A stretch of DNA of 64,000 bases from Xanthomonas vasicola (GTDB lineage: Bacteria > Pseudomonadota > Gammaproteobacteria > Xanthomonadales > Xanthomonadaceae), in NCBI RefSeq assembly GCF_000772705.2, contig NZ_JSBW02000086.1, positions 62,001 through 126,000 on the forward strand, written 5' to 3'. This document shows positions 17,064 through 30,061 of this stretch, in pieces (the stretch's first letter is position 1; each line of letters begins with the position of its first letter). Below the pieces are notes generated by a model. That model was not told the origin of the DNA. It did no database searches and saw only the letters and a list, made by a program, of their open reading frames with translations. A program made the translations under genes and the position numbers.

Positions 17064-17780
17064 ATGACAACCTCTGCTGTGAAAGTTCTGATCCACGGCG
17101 CCTCCGGGCGGATGGGCAAGGCGCTGCTGCGATTGGCTGCCGAAGACGAGAGCTTGCAGGTGGTCGGCGCCGTAGTGGGCCGCTCGCCATCGCAACGCGT
17201 CATCGATGGGGTACCGTTCTTCGCTGCCAGCGAACTCGGCGGCGCGCCTGCGTTCGATGTGGCCATCGACTTCAGCTTGCCGCAGGGCTTCGCGCCGATC
17301 CTGACGCTGTGCGCGCAGCGCGGTAAGCCGCTGGTGTCCGGCACCACCGGGCTGGACGAGGCGCAGCGCGTGGCACTGCGCGATGCGGCCCAACAGATTC
17401 CGTTGGTGTGGGCGTCCAACTTCAGTCTCGGCGTGGCCGTGCTGACCGAGCTGGTGGAGCGCGCCGCCGGCACCTTGCCGGGGTGGGATTGCGACATCAT
17501 TGAGGCACATCACGTGCACAAGCAGGACGCGCCCTCCGGAACCGCGTTGACGCTGGGCGAGGCGGCCACCGGTAGCGGCGCGCAGCCGCGCTATGTGAGC
17601 CTGCGTGCCGGCGACATCGTCGGCGAACACACCGTGCAGTTCACCGGGTTGGGGGAGAGGGTCGAACTGGTGCATCGCGCGACCAACCGCGACATCTTCG
17701 CGCGCGGTGCCTTGCATGTCGCCAAGCGACTGATCGGCAAGCCGGCCGGCAGTTACCGCGTGCGCGATCTGGTGCTGTAA
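17064..17780 (+). CDS. dapB: 4-hydroxy-tetrahydrodipicolinate reductase
   Basis: 238 residues. It performs the NAD(P)H-dependent reduction of 4-hydroxy-tetrahydrodipicolinate in lysine and diaminopimelate synthesis. The N-terminal Rossmann loop [11 protein letters not shown], the SGTTGLDE segment and [11 protein letters not shown] precede the family signature [20 protein letters not shown], which has the catalytic His pair and Lys. It is slightly shorter than E. coli DapB (273), mainly in loops. It is followed by a 239-bp gap before carA containing a short CCACCG/CGGTGG hairpin near 17790-17810. Confidence 0.96.
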   Translation: MTTSAVKVLIHGASGRMGKALLRLAAEDESLQVVGAVVGRSPSQRVIDGVPFFAASELGGAPAFDVAIDFSLPQGFAPILTLCAQRGKPLVSGTTGLDEAQRVALRDAAQQIPLVWASNFSLGVAVLTELVERAAGTLPGWDCDIIEAHHVHKQDAPSGTALTLGEAATGSGAQPRYVSLRAGDIVGEHTVQFTGLGERVELVHRATNRDIFARGALHVAKRLIGKPAGSYRVRDLVL

Positions 17781-18019
17781 GCCGTCGCGCCACCGCGCAT
17801 GAACGGTGGCCGCACGTCGCGGCCTATTCATGCCCCAGCATTGATACCGGTGCTGCATCGAACGCTCTTCAGGCTGGCATGCCGGGGCAGTTGCCTTTAC
17901 AATTCTCGCTTGCCCGAACCAGCGTCGGACCGGTCCCCAGCACCGCGTCCGCGCTTTGCTGCAACCGGAATTTGGCCGGAAGCGCATCGGAGTCCCAGGC
18001 AGCCAGAGCGAGACCCCAC

Positions 18020-19153
18020 GTGACCCAACCCGCAATCCTTGTCCTCGAAGACGGCACCGTGTTCGAGGGCGAATCCGTAGGCGCCAACGGGCTTTCCGTC
18101 GGCGAAGTGGTGTTCAACACCGCCATGACCGGCTATCAGGAAGTCCTGACCGATCCCTCCTACGCCCGCCAGATGGTCACGCTGACCTATCCGCATATCG
18201 GCAACACCGGCTTCACCGATCAGGACGACGAGGCCCGCAAGATCTGGGCCGCCGGCCTGATCGTGCGTGATGTGCCGCGCCGCCCCAGCAACTGGCGCAG
18301 CCAGGTGGCCTTGCCGGAATGGCTGCAGGCCCGCGGTGTGGTCGCCATCTCCGGCATCGACACCCGTAAGCTGACCCGCCTGCTGCGGCAGAAGGGCGCC
18401 CAGAACGGTGCGCTGATGGCCGGCGAGATCGACGTCGAAAAAGCACTGGAAGCCGCGCGCAAGTTCCCCGGCCTGAAAGGCATGGATCTGGCTAAGGTGG
18501 TCTCGACCGAGAGCACTTACAGCTGGCAGGAAGGCCAGCTGGATCTGAACGCCGATGCGTTCGTGCAGGCCGAGCTGAAATACAAGGTTGTGGCCTACGA
18601 CTACGGCGTGAAGCTCAACATCCTGCGCATGCTGGCCGAGCGCGGCTGCGACGTCACCGTGGTGCCGGCGCGCACGCCGGTGGCCGAGGTGATGGCGCTG
18701 CAACCCGATGGCGTGTTCTTGTCCAACGGCCCGGGCGACCCGGAGCCGTGCGACTACGCGATCGATGCGATCAAGCAACTGATCGCGCAGAGGGTGCCGA
18801 CCTTCGGTATCTGCCTGGGCCATCAGTTGCTGGCGCTGGCCAGCGGCGCCAAGACGCTCAAGATGGCCACCGGCCATCACGGTGCCAACCATCCGGTGCA
18901 GGATCTGGACGGCGGCCGGGTGATGATCACCTCGCAGAACCACGGCTTTGCGGTGGATGAAAGCACGTTGCCGGCCAATGTACGGGTGACCCATCGGTCG
19001 CTGTTCGACGGCACCAACCAGGGCATTGCGCTGACCGACGCACCGGCGTTCTCGTTCCAGGGCCATCCGGAAGCCTCGCCAGGCCCGCGCGACGTGGGGC
19101 CGTTGTTTGATCGGTTCGTGGCGTTGATGGCCAAGGATGCCAACCGCGCATGA
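18020..19153 (+). CDS. carA: Carbamoyl-phosphate synthase small subunit
   Basis: 377 residues with a GTG start ([13 protein letters not shown]). It is the glutaminase subunit supplying ammonia to CarB for pyrimidine and arginine synthesis. The N-terminal CarA domain has [20 protein letters not shown]; the class I glutamine amidotransferase domain shows the nucleophile Cys in [13 protein letters not shown] and the His-Glu pair in [12 protein letters not shown]. The upstream frame to 17879 is open but unlike the family. Its stop overlaps the next small gene as ATGA. Confidence 0.97.
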   Translation: MTQPAILVLEDGTVFEGESVGANGLSVGEVVFNTAMTGYQEVLTDPSYARQMVTLTYPHIGNTGFTDQDDEARKIWAAGLIVRDVPRRPSNWRSQVALPEWLQARGVVAISGIDTRKLTRLLRQKGAQNGALMAGEIDVEKALEAARKFPGLKGMDLAKVVSTESTYSWQEGQLDLNADAFVQAELKYKVVAYDYGVKLNILRMLAERGCDVTVVPARTPVAEVMALQPDGVFLSNGPGDPEPCDYAIDAIKQLIAQRVPTFGICLGHQLLALASGAKTLKMATGHHGANHPVQDLDGGRVMITSQNHGFAVDESTLPANVRVTHRSLFDGTNQGIALTDAPAFSFQGHPEASPGPRDVGPLFDRFVALMAKDANRA

Positions 19154-19506
19154 GCGGCCGTCTGATAGGCGTGCTGATCATCCTGGCGGGCGCCGCGCTG
19201 GCGTATTGGGGCGTATGGACGCCCCTGCAGCAGGCGCAGGCCGGCGCCGCGTCGATCACCCTGCCTGGCGGCATCAAACTGGCCTTGTTGGTGCCGATGT
19301 GTGTGGTGTTCGGCTTCGGCTATGCGATCGGTGGTGGGCGTTTTCATCAGGCCATGCACAACACCGACCCGGACAAGGTGCGCCGCTGGGGCAAGACGTC
19401 CGGCTTCGGCTGGGTGCTGATACTGACCAGTTTCGCTGCCGCGTTCGGGCTGCATCAGTGGATGCAGCGCGGCCTGCATGCCCTGGGTTACGGGTCAGCG
19501 GGATGA
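19150..19506 (+). CDS. Small membrane protein between carA and carB
   Basis: 118 residues, translationally coupled to carA through ATGA. Three hydrophobic segments are visible: [19 protein letters not shown] near the N-terminus, [20 protein letters not shown] in the middle and [19 protein letters not shown] near the C-terminus. No known domain was recognised. Its position inside the car operon is the only clue, and a direct role in carbamoyl-phosphate synthesis is not implied. A 115-bp gap separates it from carB. Confidence 0.75.
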   Translation: MSGRLIGVLIILAGAALAYWGVWTPLQQAQAGAASITLPGGIKLALLVPMCVVFGFGYAIGGGRFHQAMHNTDPDKVRRWGKTSGFGWVLILTSFAAAFGLHQWMQRGLHALGYGSAG

Positions 19507-19621
19507 CCTCGGCATTCGGCTCCGTGGAGTCGAGCAATCCTCATGCTGCGTTGCGATCTGATCGCCGCGGCCACTCTTTACGCACCTGCGGCTTGCCGCA
19601 TGTATTCAATCGGGTAATGAA

Positions 19622-22860
<3,239 letters not shown>

Positions 22861-22864
<4 letters not shown>

Positions 22865-23337
22865 GAGCACCCATGACATCGAAGGGCGCGTTGCGCCTGC
22901 GCGAAGAGCTGGAACAACTGAAGTCGGTCAAGCGCCCGGAGGTGATCAATGCGATCGCCGAAGCGCGTGCGCACGGCGACCTGAAGGAAAACGCCGAGTA
23001 TCACGCCGCGCGCGAGCAGCAGAGCTTCATCGAAGGCCGCATCAAGCAGCTCGAAGGCGAGCTTTCGCATGCCGAAATTATCGACATTACCAAGTTGTCG
23101 GCAGGCAACAAGATCGTGTTCGGCGCTACGGTGACGCTGGCCGATACCGAGACCGACGAAGAGAAGCGTTACCAAATCGTTGGCGATCTGGAAGCGGACA
23201 TCAAGATGGGCCTGATCGCGATTTCCTCGCCGCTGGCGCGTGCGCTGATCGGCAAGCTGGAAGGCGATTCGGTCACCATCGATGCACCGGCCGGCCAGCG
23301 CGAGTACGAAGTCGTCAGCGTCGCCTACCTGGACTGA
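22861..23337 (+). CDS. greA: Transcription elongation factor GreA
   Basis: 158 residues. The N-terminal coiled coil carries the signature [20 protein letters not shown], whose acidic tip (D, E) stimulates RNA polymerase transcript cleavage; the C-terminal FKBP-like domain ends with [20 protein letters not shown]. The start at 22861 (MRAPMTSKG) mirrors the E. coli MQAIPMT leader and overlaps carB as ATGA; ATG 22873 is an alternative. It is followed after 16 bp by rpfE. Confidence 0.97.
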
Positions 23338-23353
23338 CCGGCATCACCGCGCG

Positions 23354-24274
23354 ATGACCACTGCAACGCTGCTGCTGCCGGAAAAACGTCGATTGCCCGG
23401 GACCCTGGGCGAGACGGCGGTGGCGCGTGCGCTTGCGCGCGCCGACCAGCACACTGCCGATGCCGGCGAAGTGGCGCAATTGCAGCGCCATTTCAGCCTG
23501 ACGCCATCGCATTGGCCGGTGGCGGCGTTGACCCGGCAACTGGATGCCGGCGATGCCGCCGGCGCCACCTGGGTGCGCGCCGACCCGGCCTATGTGGTGC
23601 CGGACATGCAGGGCGCGCGGTTGATGGGCTACGGCGAGGCGCTCGGCCCCACTGCCGAGGATCTGGCGGTGCTGCTGCCGATTCTCAAGCCGATGTTCGG
23701 CGATGCGGGATTTCTGCTGGATGCGCCCACGCCATCGCGCTGGTATCTGCGCCTGTCGCCGGATGCGAAATTGCCGGAGTTCGCGCCGCCGGATGTCGCG
23801 ATCGGCGACGACCTGTTCGAGCATCTGCCGGCCGGCGACAGCGGCCGCCGCTGGCGTGCCCTGCTGACCGAAGCGCAGGTGCTGCTGCATCAGCATCCCT
23901 GGAACGAAGGTCGCGTGGCCAGCGGCAAGCCGGCGATCAATTCCTTGTGGTTCTGGGGTGGCGGTGTGCTGCCGCATGCGGTGACTTCGCCGCATCGCCA
24001 GGTGCGCAGCCGCGAATCGCTGCTGCGTGCGTTGGCGTTGGCGGCAGGTGCCGACGCGCAGGGCGAACAACGCGTCGATGCGCTGGTGGATCTGCGTCAT
24101 CTGCGTTCGCTGCAGCAGGTCAGCGACGATGCGGTGGCACCGCTTCTTGCGGCGATGGCGCGCGGCGAACTGGATCGGCTGGTGCTGGATTTCCAGGACG
24201 GTGAAAGCGTGTCGCTCACGCATGCACAGCGCTGGCGTTTCTGGCGCAAGCCGCGGGTACAGCTGGCGCAATGA
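23354..24274 (+). CDS. rpfE: Regulatory protein RpfE-type
   Basis: 306 residues from MTTATLLLPEKRR. It matches the RpfE-type family of beta/gammaproteobacteria, which typically sits immediately upstream of recJ as here. The central block GKPAINSLWFWGGGVLP (around residue 195) is the family landmark, along with HQHPWNEGR just before it. Some databases loosely tie this family to phosphoglycerate mutases, but no RHG catalytic motif is present. In X. campestris rpfE belongs to the pathogenicity-regulation cluster; biochemical function is unknown. The stop overlaps recJ as ATGA. Confidence 0.88.
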   Translation: MTTATLLLPEKRRLPGTLGETAVARALARADQHTADAGEVAQLQRHFSLTPSHWPVAALTRQLDAGDAAGATWVRADPAYVVPDMQGARLMGYGEALGPTAEDLAVLLPILKPMFGDAGFLLDAPTPSRWYLRLSPDAKLPEFAPPDVAIGDDLFEHLPAGDSGRRWRALLTEAQVLLHQHPWNEGRVASGKPAINSLWFWGGGVLPHAVTSPHRQVRSRESLLRALALAAGADAQGEQRVDALVDLRHLRSLQQVSDDAVAPLLAAMARGELDRLVLDFQDGESVSLTHAQRWRFWRKPRVQLAQ

Positions 24275-26010
24275 CGTCGAGTCCACGGATCGTCCGGCGC
24301 CCGTCCGGGCAGGCCGGCAGTTGGCCCGATACCATGTTGCCGCTGCTGCGCCGCATCTATGCCGCGCGCGGCGTCACCGACGCACAAGGCGCACAGCCGC
24401 GACTGGGCCAGTTGCTGTCGCCCGAGCTATTGCACAACAGTGGCGTGGCCGCCGAGCTGCTGGCCGATGCGATCGCGCAGCAGCGACGCATTCTGGTGGT
24501 CGGCGATTTCGATTGCGATGGTGCAACCGCTTGCGCAGTCGGTGTGCGCGGCTTGCGCATGCTCGGCGCGCTGGACGTCCATCACGCGGTGCCCAATCGC
24601 ATGGTGCACGGCTATGGCTTGTCGCCTGCGTTGGTCGACGAACTGGCCGCGTTGCAGCCGGACGTGCTGGTCACCGTCGATCACGGCATCGCTTGCCATG
24701 CCGGCGTGGCCGCAGCCAAGGCGCGCGGCTGGACAGTGTTGGTCACCGACCACCATCTGCCTGGCGAGGTGTTACCGCCGGCCGACGCGATCGTCGACCC
24801 GAATCTGGCCGAAGACACCTTCCCGAGCAAGACGCTGGCCGGGGTCGGGGTGATCTTTTACGTGTTGTTGGCGCTGCGAAAAGCGTTGCGTGCACGCGGT
24901 GCGTTTGCAGAACGCGTCGAACCGGATCTGTCGGTGTTGCTGGATCTGGTCGCAGTCGGCACCGTCGCCGATCTGGTGCCGCTGGACACCAATAATCGTG
25001 CGCTGGTGTCGGCTGGCCTGCGTCGTCTGCGCGAGGGCAAGGGCTGCATCGGGTTGCGCGCCTTGATCGATGCCAGCGGCCGTGATGTGGCGAGACTGAG
25101 CGCCAGCGATATCGGGTTTGCGTTGGGGCCGCGGTTGAACGCGGCCGGCCGGCTCGAAGACATGGCGCTGGGCATCGAACTGTTGCTCAGCGAAGACTGG
25201 AGCCAGGCGCGCGAGATCGCCGGCACGCTGGAAGAAATCAATGCCGAGCGCCGCGCGGTGCAGCAGTTGATGACCGACGATGCCGAGCAAGCCGTTACCA
25301 AGGTGGTGCTGGATGCGGACGGCGCATTGCCGATGGCTGCATGCCTGTTCGATGCCGAATGGCACCCGGGCGTGATCGGTCTGGTGGCATCCAAACTCAA
25401 AGACCGCCTGCATCGTCCGGTGATCGCGCTGGCACCGGCCGAGCCGGGCAGCAGTCAGTTGCGTGGCTCGGCGCGGTCGATTCCTGGCCTGCATATCCGC
25501 GATGTGCTGGCGGCCGTGGACGCGCGGCATCCCGGGTTGATCCAGAGGTTCGGCGGCCATGCGATGGCAGCCGGGTTGAGCATCGATCATGCGGCGTTGG
25601 CCACGTTCGGGCAGGCCTTCCATGCGCAGGTCATGGCGATGGTGGACGCTTCGCTGCTGCACGCCGAATTGCACAGCGACGGCGAACTGGCCGCGCACGA
25701 ACTCGATCACGTGCACGCCGAAGCGCTACGCGTGGCCGGGCCGTGGGGGCAGGGTTTTCCCGAGCCGTTATTCGATGGTCAGTTTGAGGTGCTGCAGCAC
25801 CGCGTGCTCAAGGAGCGCCACCTCAAATTGACCCTGCGGTGCGCCGGACGCGCCGAGCCGCTCAATGCCATCCACTTCAACGGCTGGCGCGGCAGCGAAC
25901 CCGCGCGCTCGGTGCGGCTGGCGTATCGGCTGGTCGCCGACGACTATCGCGGCGGTACGGCAGTGCAGTTGATCGTCGAGCATTGCGAGCCGGCGACAGT
26001 CACGAGTTGA
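24271..26010 (+). CDS. recJ: Single-stranded-DNA-specific exonuclease RecJ
   Basis: 579 residues, the usual length. It is a 5'-3' exonuclease on single-stranded DNA in RecF recombination and mismatch repair. DHH-superfamily motifs in order: VVGDFDCDGATACAVGVRGL, VTVDHGIACHAGV, VTDHHLPGEVLPPADAIVDP, then the DHHA1 region WHPGVIGLVASKLKDRLHRP and RFGGHAMAAGLSI (substrate-binding GGHxxAAG) and a C-terminal OB domain. It is coupled to rpfE, so RecJ and RpfE are made from one transcript. Confidence 0.97.
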   Translation: MTSSPRIVRRPSGQAGSWPDTMLPLLRRIYAARGVTDAQGAQPRLGQLLSPELLHNSGVAAELLADAIAQQRRILVVGDFDCDGATACAVGVRGLRMLGALDVHHAVPNRMVHGYGLSPALVDELAALQPDVLVTVDHGIACHAGVAAAKARGWTVLVTDHHLPGEVLPPADAIVDPNLAEDTFPSKTLAGVGVIFYVLLALRKALRARGAFAERVEPDLSVLLDLVAVGTVADLVPLDTNNRALVSAGLRRLREGKGCIGLRALIDASGRDVARLSASDIGFALGPRLNAAGRLEDMALGIELLLSEDWSQAREIAGTLEEINAERRAVQQLMTDDAEQAVTKVVLDADGALPMAACLFDAEWHPGVIGLVASKLKDRLHRPVIALAPAEPGSSQLRGSARSIPGLHIRDVLAAVDARHPGLIQRFGGHAMAAGLSIDHAALATFGQAFHAQVMAMVDASLLHAELHSDGELAAHELDHVHAEALRVAGPWGQGFPEPLFDGQFEVLQHRVLKERHLKLTLRCAGRAEPLNAIHFNGWRGSEPARSVRLAYRLVADDYRGGTAVQLIVEHCEPATVTS

Positions 26011-26329
26011 CCGCGGGCTTTGTGTAGTCGCTAGTTCTTGTTCCTCGTACTTCGCGCCATCTCGATCGTTCCAAGCCGCGTTGGTCGAGTGCGCGATGCC
26101 CTCACCGCTCGCGGGACACGCCATAAACCCGTCCCTGGAGGCTCGATGGCGGGATCCATGCCGTCAACGGTCCCGCAATCGGCAAGGACACCGCACCAGA
26201 CAGTTGGCTGGTGTCGTGTCGAGACCGGGAACAGCGCGTTGCTGCTTGCTTTATTGAAAGCTCTACACGCCAACCAACTTGACTGCTCTTTTCGCAAAAC
26301 AGCGCAGGCATGCACTGTCTTCGCTTCGA
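26011..26329. repeat. Gene-free region holding dispersed repeat, copy A1
   Basis: From about 26097 to 26264 this matches a second copy at 48014-48194 nearly base for base: TGCCCTCAC.GCTCGCGGGACACGC at the left, CATGCCG.CAACGGTCCCGCAATCGGC in the middle, CACCGC.CCAGACAGTT after it and TATT.AAAGCT at the right. No protein-coding signal is evident. It separates convergent recJ and the DUF1176 gene. Confidence 0.75.
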
Positions 26330-27433
26330 TCAAGGCGACTGTTTGACCTCGGTCACCAAGGTCGGCAGCTCCCACGCGCCGCCGGCAGCCACCAGCCGGC
26401 ACAGGCCCGAGGTGGATTTGGAGGTCGGCACAAAACGGCGGCCATCCCAGGTCCAACTGGCCGCGCTGTAGCAATCGCCCAGGCCGCGGCCTTTTTGCGA
26501 CGACAGCAAGGTGGAACCATCGATGTCGCTGGCGTGCGTGGTCACCAGGGTCGGCGCGAATGGCGCGCGTGCATCGACGAGCCAGAAACCGGTGCCGACG
26601 TTGTACGCGCCCATCCCGCAATCGGTGGAGACCAGAAGCTTGTCGTTGCCGAGCCGGGCGACGGTCAATGGTTCTTGCGCATCGCCGGCTTGTCCTTTGC
26701 ATTCCTCATCGGCCGGCAAGCTGGCGCGCAGGGCCTGAAACAGCGCGGGCAATGTGCCAATGCGTGCATCGCTGGCCTGCGCTGCGGGGAGTTTGACCGC
26801 GCGCACTTGCGGCGCCGGCACAGCAGGCAACACCTTGGTCTCGTCGCGATCACCTTTGCGCACCAACGCGCCACGCGTGCCCAACCGGCCCTGGAATTCG
26901 TCCATCTTCAGCCGCACTGTCGAAGCGCCGCGGTCGGACAGCTGCCAGCGGCGGCCATCGTTTCCTACCGCCACAATCGTGCTGCTGCCGCGGAGGGCAG
27001 TCAGCAGTGCGGCAACCTGCGCGTCACTCAGGGGCGCAGTGCCCTTGCTGCGATCCAGCGCCAGCTTGCCTAGATCGCATTGATCGATCCGCAGCCTCAG
27101 CGATGCCGGCATCTTGATCTCGTCGTACTGACCAAGCATCAACTCCGCCGTCACTGCTTGGCCGGCGCCGGCCTTGCGGCTCAGCAGCACCGACACCGGC
27201 AAGTGCTCACCTTCATCGGGCTGATATCCGGCGGCGCGGCAGGTGCGGGTGTTGTCGCAAGCAATGGTCCAGTCGTCGTGATCGAAACTGATCCCGGTCA
27301 CGGGATCGGCGAAGGCGACGAGAGGCGTGAGTAAGGCGGGGCGGCAAGCAGGGCGGGGCGCAGGGTGGTTCCGAAAGCATAGATCCGGCGCGCACTCGCG
27401 TTGCTGTTTGATGTGCCGTCCAGTGAATCGCAC
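26330..27433 (-). CDS. DUF1176-type exported protein
   Basis: Up to 367 residues. The body from ADPVTGISFDHDDWTIACDN onward is a DUF1176 protein: paired cysteines (ACDNTRTCRAAGY), two similar halves and a C-terminal GLGDCYSAASWTWDGRRF. Such proteins are periplasmic and uncharacterised. The start is uncertain: LLTPLVAFA just before the mature region looks like the end of a signal peptide, but the codons upstream in this frame are not signal-like. Another frame reads TTLRPALLAA immediately before. A small indel in the leader (27330-27345) is possible. Confidence 0.7.
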   Translation of the reverse strand: MRFTGRHIKQQRECAPDLCFRNHPAPRPACRPALLTPLVAFADPVTGISFDHDDWTIACDNTRTCRAAGYQPDEGEHLPVSVLLSRKAGAGQAVTAELMLGQYDEIKMPASLRLRIDQCDLGKLALDRSKGTAPLSDAQVAALLTALRGSSTIVAVGNDGRRWQLSDRGASTVRLKMDEFQGRLGTRGALVRKGDRDETKVLPAVPAPQVRAVKLPAAQASDARIGTLPALFQALRASLPADEECKGQAGDAQEPLTVARLGNDKLLVSTDCGMGAYNVGTGFWLVDARAPFAPTLVTTHASDIDGSTLLSSQKGRGLGDCYSAASWTWDGRRFVPTSKSTSGLCRLVAAGGAWELPTLVTEVKQSP

Positions 27434-27466
27434 GTTGGCTAGCCACGTGCGCTCGCAAGCAAGTCA

Positions 27467-28677
27467 TCATGCAGCCGTTGCACCACCGAGTTGGCGCGGC
27501 ACAGCATGCGTGCGCCCACGCAAGCCGAACAGCGGCCGCAGCCAGCGCACGCGCCGGATCACATACTCATGCAGCGCCAGACAGCCGATCACCGTGGCGG
27601 CGATCACCAGCGCCGGTTCCAGCCAGGCGTTCAACTGCAACGGCATCAGCCAGTACAGCGCCACGATGATCAGGCTCTGATGCAGGATGTACCAGGGGAA
27701 TACCGCTTCGGTGCAATACGGCAGCCAGCGGAACGGGCGGTTCAACCGCTGCTTCGCCCAGCCCAGCAGGGTCAGTAGCGCCAGCCAGGTGTAAGCGGCG
27801 CGTGCGGCGTGTTCCAGCGTTTCCCATGGCAGCGCGGCCAGTGCCTGCGGTACCTGCGCGGGTTGCACGTGCATGCCCACATAGCGAATGCCCAATTCGG
27901 TCGTGATAGCCAGCACTGCGCTGACCAAGGTGAGCCAGCGCAGTTGCATGGCCAATTGCCAGAAGCGCTCCTTGCGCGCCAAGAGATAGCCCAATAGAAA
28001 GAGTGGGAAGGATTCGGCATGCACAAACCAGTCGCCGACCAATGCATGGGTCGGTGGATGACGCGGCATCACCCACATCACGCAGAACGCTTCCCACAGG
28101 ATCGGCAGCACCAGCAAGGCCGGCACGACCACTGAAGAGGGAAGCCGCGGGAAGACCGGCAGCCGTAGCAGCTTGCTCAGTGATACCAGCGCCATCAAAA
28201 CGACGGTGTAGGGCAGCAGGTACGCCAGGTACCACAAATGATTCCAGGTGATGCCGTGCTCCCAGCCATCGAAGCTGCCGGCAGGCCATGGGCGCACCTG
28301 CCAGTAACGCAGCAGGAAACTGCCGAAGCCGGTGGCGACCTTGCCGTTGCTCACGCCCTGGCAATAGGCCTGTACCGACACCACCACGAACATGCCGAAC
28401 AGCAATGGCGGCAGCAACCGCCCGCAGCGACGCAACGCGAAGCGCCACGGCGTGGCCTGCGGCTGCGACAAGCCGATCGCGATGCCGGAGATCATGAACA
28501 ACAACGGCATCCGCCAGCGATTGAGCACGATCATCGGCCACTGCAACCACTCGGCGGTGTGCACACTTTTGAGGTGGAAATCCCAGTCGGCCACATAGGC
28601 CTGCCCACGTGGTAGAGGATCAGCAGGGCGAAGGCGAAGACGCGCAAGGCATCGATATCGTGGCGGCGCTCGGTCAT
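27467..28677 (-). pseudogene. Acyltransferase family 3 membrane protein, frameshifted near its N-terminus
   Basis: The gene should start at ATG 28677, giving MTERRHDIDALRVFAFALLI and then LYHVG, the standard opening of acyltransferase-3 (OpgC/MdoC-like) proteins. One base is missing at 28601/28602: GGC AGG CCT replaces the expected GGC ATG GCC. The remaining ~378 residues continue in another frame from AYVADWDFHLKSVHTAEWLQ through about ten hydrophobic helices to the C-terminus. The body contains RMPLLFMISGIAIGL and WNHLWYLAYLLPY. The intact protein would acylate a cell-surface glycan in the inner membrane; here translation from ATG 28677 stops early. Confidence 0.8.
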
Positions 28678-28756
28678 GGTCGGCGGCTGGTGGAGGAGTG
28701 GATGCATCCTGCCCAGCGGCCCGCTCCACCGGGGGTGTCAGGGGTGGAAACCCCGG

Positions 28757-28770
28757 CCCGCAGTGACCAG
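28757..28770. repeat. Left copy of 14-bp direct repeat flanking rpfD
   Basis: CCCGCAGTGACCAG occurs here and again, in the same orientation, at 29804-29817, on either side of rpfD. The nearby sequence GGGACGAATGGGGACGG (28783-28800) also resembles, in inverted sense, the tandem units after rpfD. Confidence 0.5.
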
Positions 28771-28869
28771 TGGTGCCCGCCCAGGGACGAATGGGGACGG
28801 CAGGGATGGCGGTTTCGCCACGTAGCGCAGGCCTCTATGATCGGCATCTGCCAACTGCGGACGTATGCA

Positions 28870-29784
28870 ATGCAATCGACCGAGTCGCGCCCGCCAACTA
28901 TCCACGACAGGGCCGGCCGCGCTGCCACACGCTGGGCCGTGGTGATCTGGTCGCTGGTGTTCTACCTGAGTGCACTAGGCAACGTCTGGACTTCCTGCCT
29001 TGCCGCGCGCCGCGATGGCCAGCCTATCGTGGTGTGGCAGGTGCTGAGCTGGGAATTGAGTAGCGCCACGGCTGCGCTTCTACTGTTGCCGGCAGTGGTG
29101 TGGCTCTGCGCACGCTGGCCGCTGCATGCCGATGCCTGGGTGCGACGCTTGCCAGCGTATGTGGCCGCTGCACTGGGTTGGTGGCTGCTGCATGTCGCCG
29201 GCATGGTCGTGCTGCGCATGCTGGTCTACGCACTGGCTGGCGCGCATTACGATTTCGGCGGCTGGCTGCAGTGGGTCTACGAGCTGTCCAAGGATCTGCG
29301 TACCGTTGCGCTGCTGGTGGCGGTACAGCACACACTGGCCTGGTACGCACGACGCCGTCAGGGCGAGGCGCATCTGCTCGCCGCACCTGACGATGGCCCG
29401 CCAGTGGAGCCATTGGATCGCCCGGAGCGATTTCTGGTGCGCAAGTTGGGACGCGATTTCCTGGTCGCCACCGCCGATATCGAGTGGATCCAGGCCTCGG
29501 GCAATTACGTCAACCTGCATGTGCGCGGCCACGATTACCCTCTGCGTAGCACCATGGCGGCGATCGAGGCCAAGCTGGATCCGGCCGTGTTCGTGCGTAT
29601 CCACCGCAGCTATCTGGTCAATCTGGGCCAGGTGCAAGCGATTGAACCTGTCGATTCCGGCGATGCACGTGTGCATCTGCGCGACGCTACCGTGCTGCCG
29701 TGCAGTCGCAGCCACCTGGCCGGCTTGCGTGCGCATGCAGGGCAGGGTGCGGCTGCGCCTAAGACCGACGCATTGGTGGCGTAA
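28870..29784 (+). CDS. rpfD: RpfD, membrane LytTR-type DNA-binding regulator
   Basis: 304 residues from MQSTESRPPTIHDRAG (an upstream ATG at 28837 is possible). Four hydrophobic segments occupy residues ~25-145 (WAVVIWSLVFYLSALG, LLLLPAVVWLCARW, YVAAALGWWLLHVAGMVVL, VALLVAVQHTLAW). After a linker comes a C-terminal LytTR domain: RFLVRKLGRDFLVATADIEW, SGNYVNLHVRG and FVRIHRSYLVNLGQVQ. LytTR domains bind direct repeats in promoters. The gene position between recJ and prfB matches X. campestris rpfD. It has no receiver domain, so activity may be gated through the membrane part (inference). Confidence 0.88.
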   Translation: MQSTESRPPTIHDRAGRAATRWAVVIWSLVFYLSALGNVWTSCLAARRDGQPIVVWQVLSWELSSATAALLLLPAVVWLCARWPLHADAWVRRLPAYVAAALGWWLLHVAGMVVLRMLVYALAGAHYDFGGWLQWVYELSKDLRTVALLVAVQHTLAWYARRRQGEAHLLAAPDDGPPVEPLDRPERFLVRKLGRDFLVATADIEWIQASGNYVNLHVRGHDYPLRSTMAAIEAKLDPAVFVRIHRSYLVNLGQVQAIEPVDSGDARVHLRDATVLPCSRSHLAGLRAHAGQGAAAPKTDALVA

Positions 29785-29810
29785 GCCCGTTGCTCTGGCG
29801 CTGCCCGCAG

Positions 29811-29856
29811 TGACCAGCGTCCCGTCCCGAATTTGACCAGCGTCCCGTCCCAAATT
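29811..29856. repeat. Two tandem 23-bp units downstream of rpfD
   Basis: Units 29811-29833 and 29834-29856 differ at one base; each begins TGACCAGCGTCCCGTCCC and ends AATT. They sit 26 bp after the rpfD stop. The rest of the 277-bp gap before prfB (29857-30061) shows no gene; the prfB promoter must be there. Confidence 0.8.
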
Positions 29857-30061
29857 CGTCCCAGCCCCTTGCCGGTGGCAGGTCGCAGCTGTTGCGACAC
29901 CCTCGCGCGATGGTGGGTTGCGTGCGGCGCCAGCGGTCGAGCACGCCAGCCGAGTACCCGAGCACTAACAGGTGCTACAGCGTGCGCGGCCACAGTTTTG
30001 CCGCGTTTCGCCGCCGCCGCCCGCTTGCTAAACTAACCAGCTTGTTTGCCGGAAGTCCGTC

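Noticed and set aside
16556-17067. Several short frames in the gap before dapB
   Set aside because: Composition is unlike the neighbouring genes, no ribosome binding sites, and the DNA matches decayed repeat elements.
26038-26346. 102-residue frame inside repeat copy A1
   Set aside because: The corresponding frame is not conserved in copies A2 and A3, so the repeat is unlikely to be coding.
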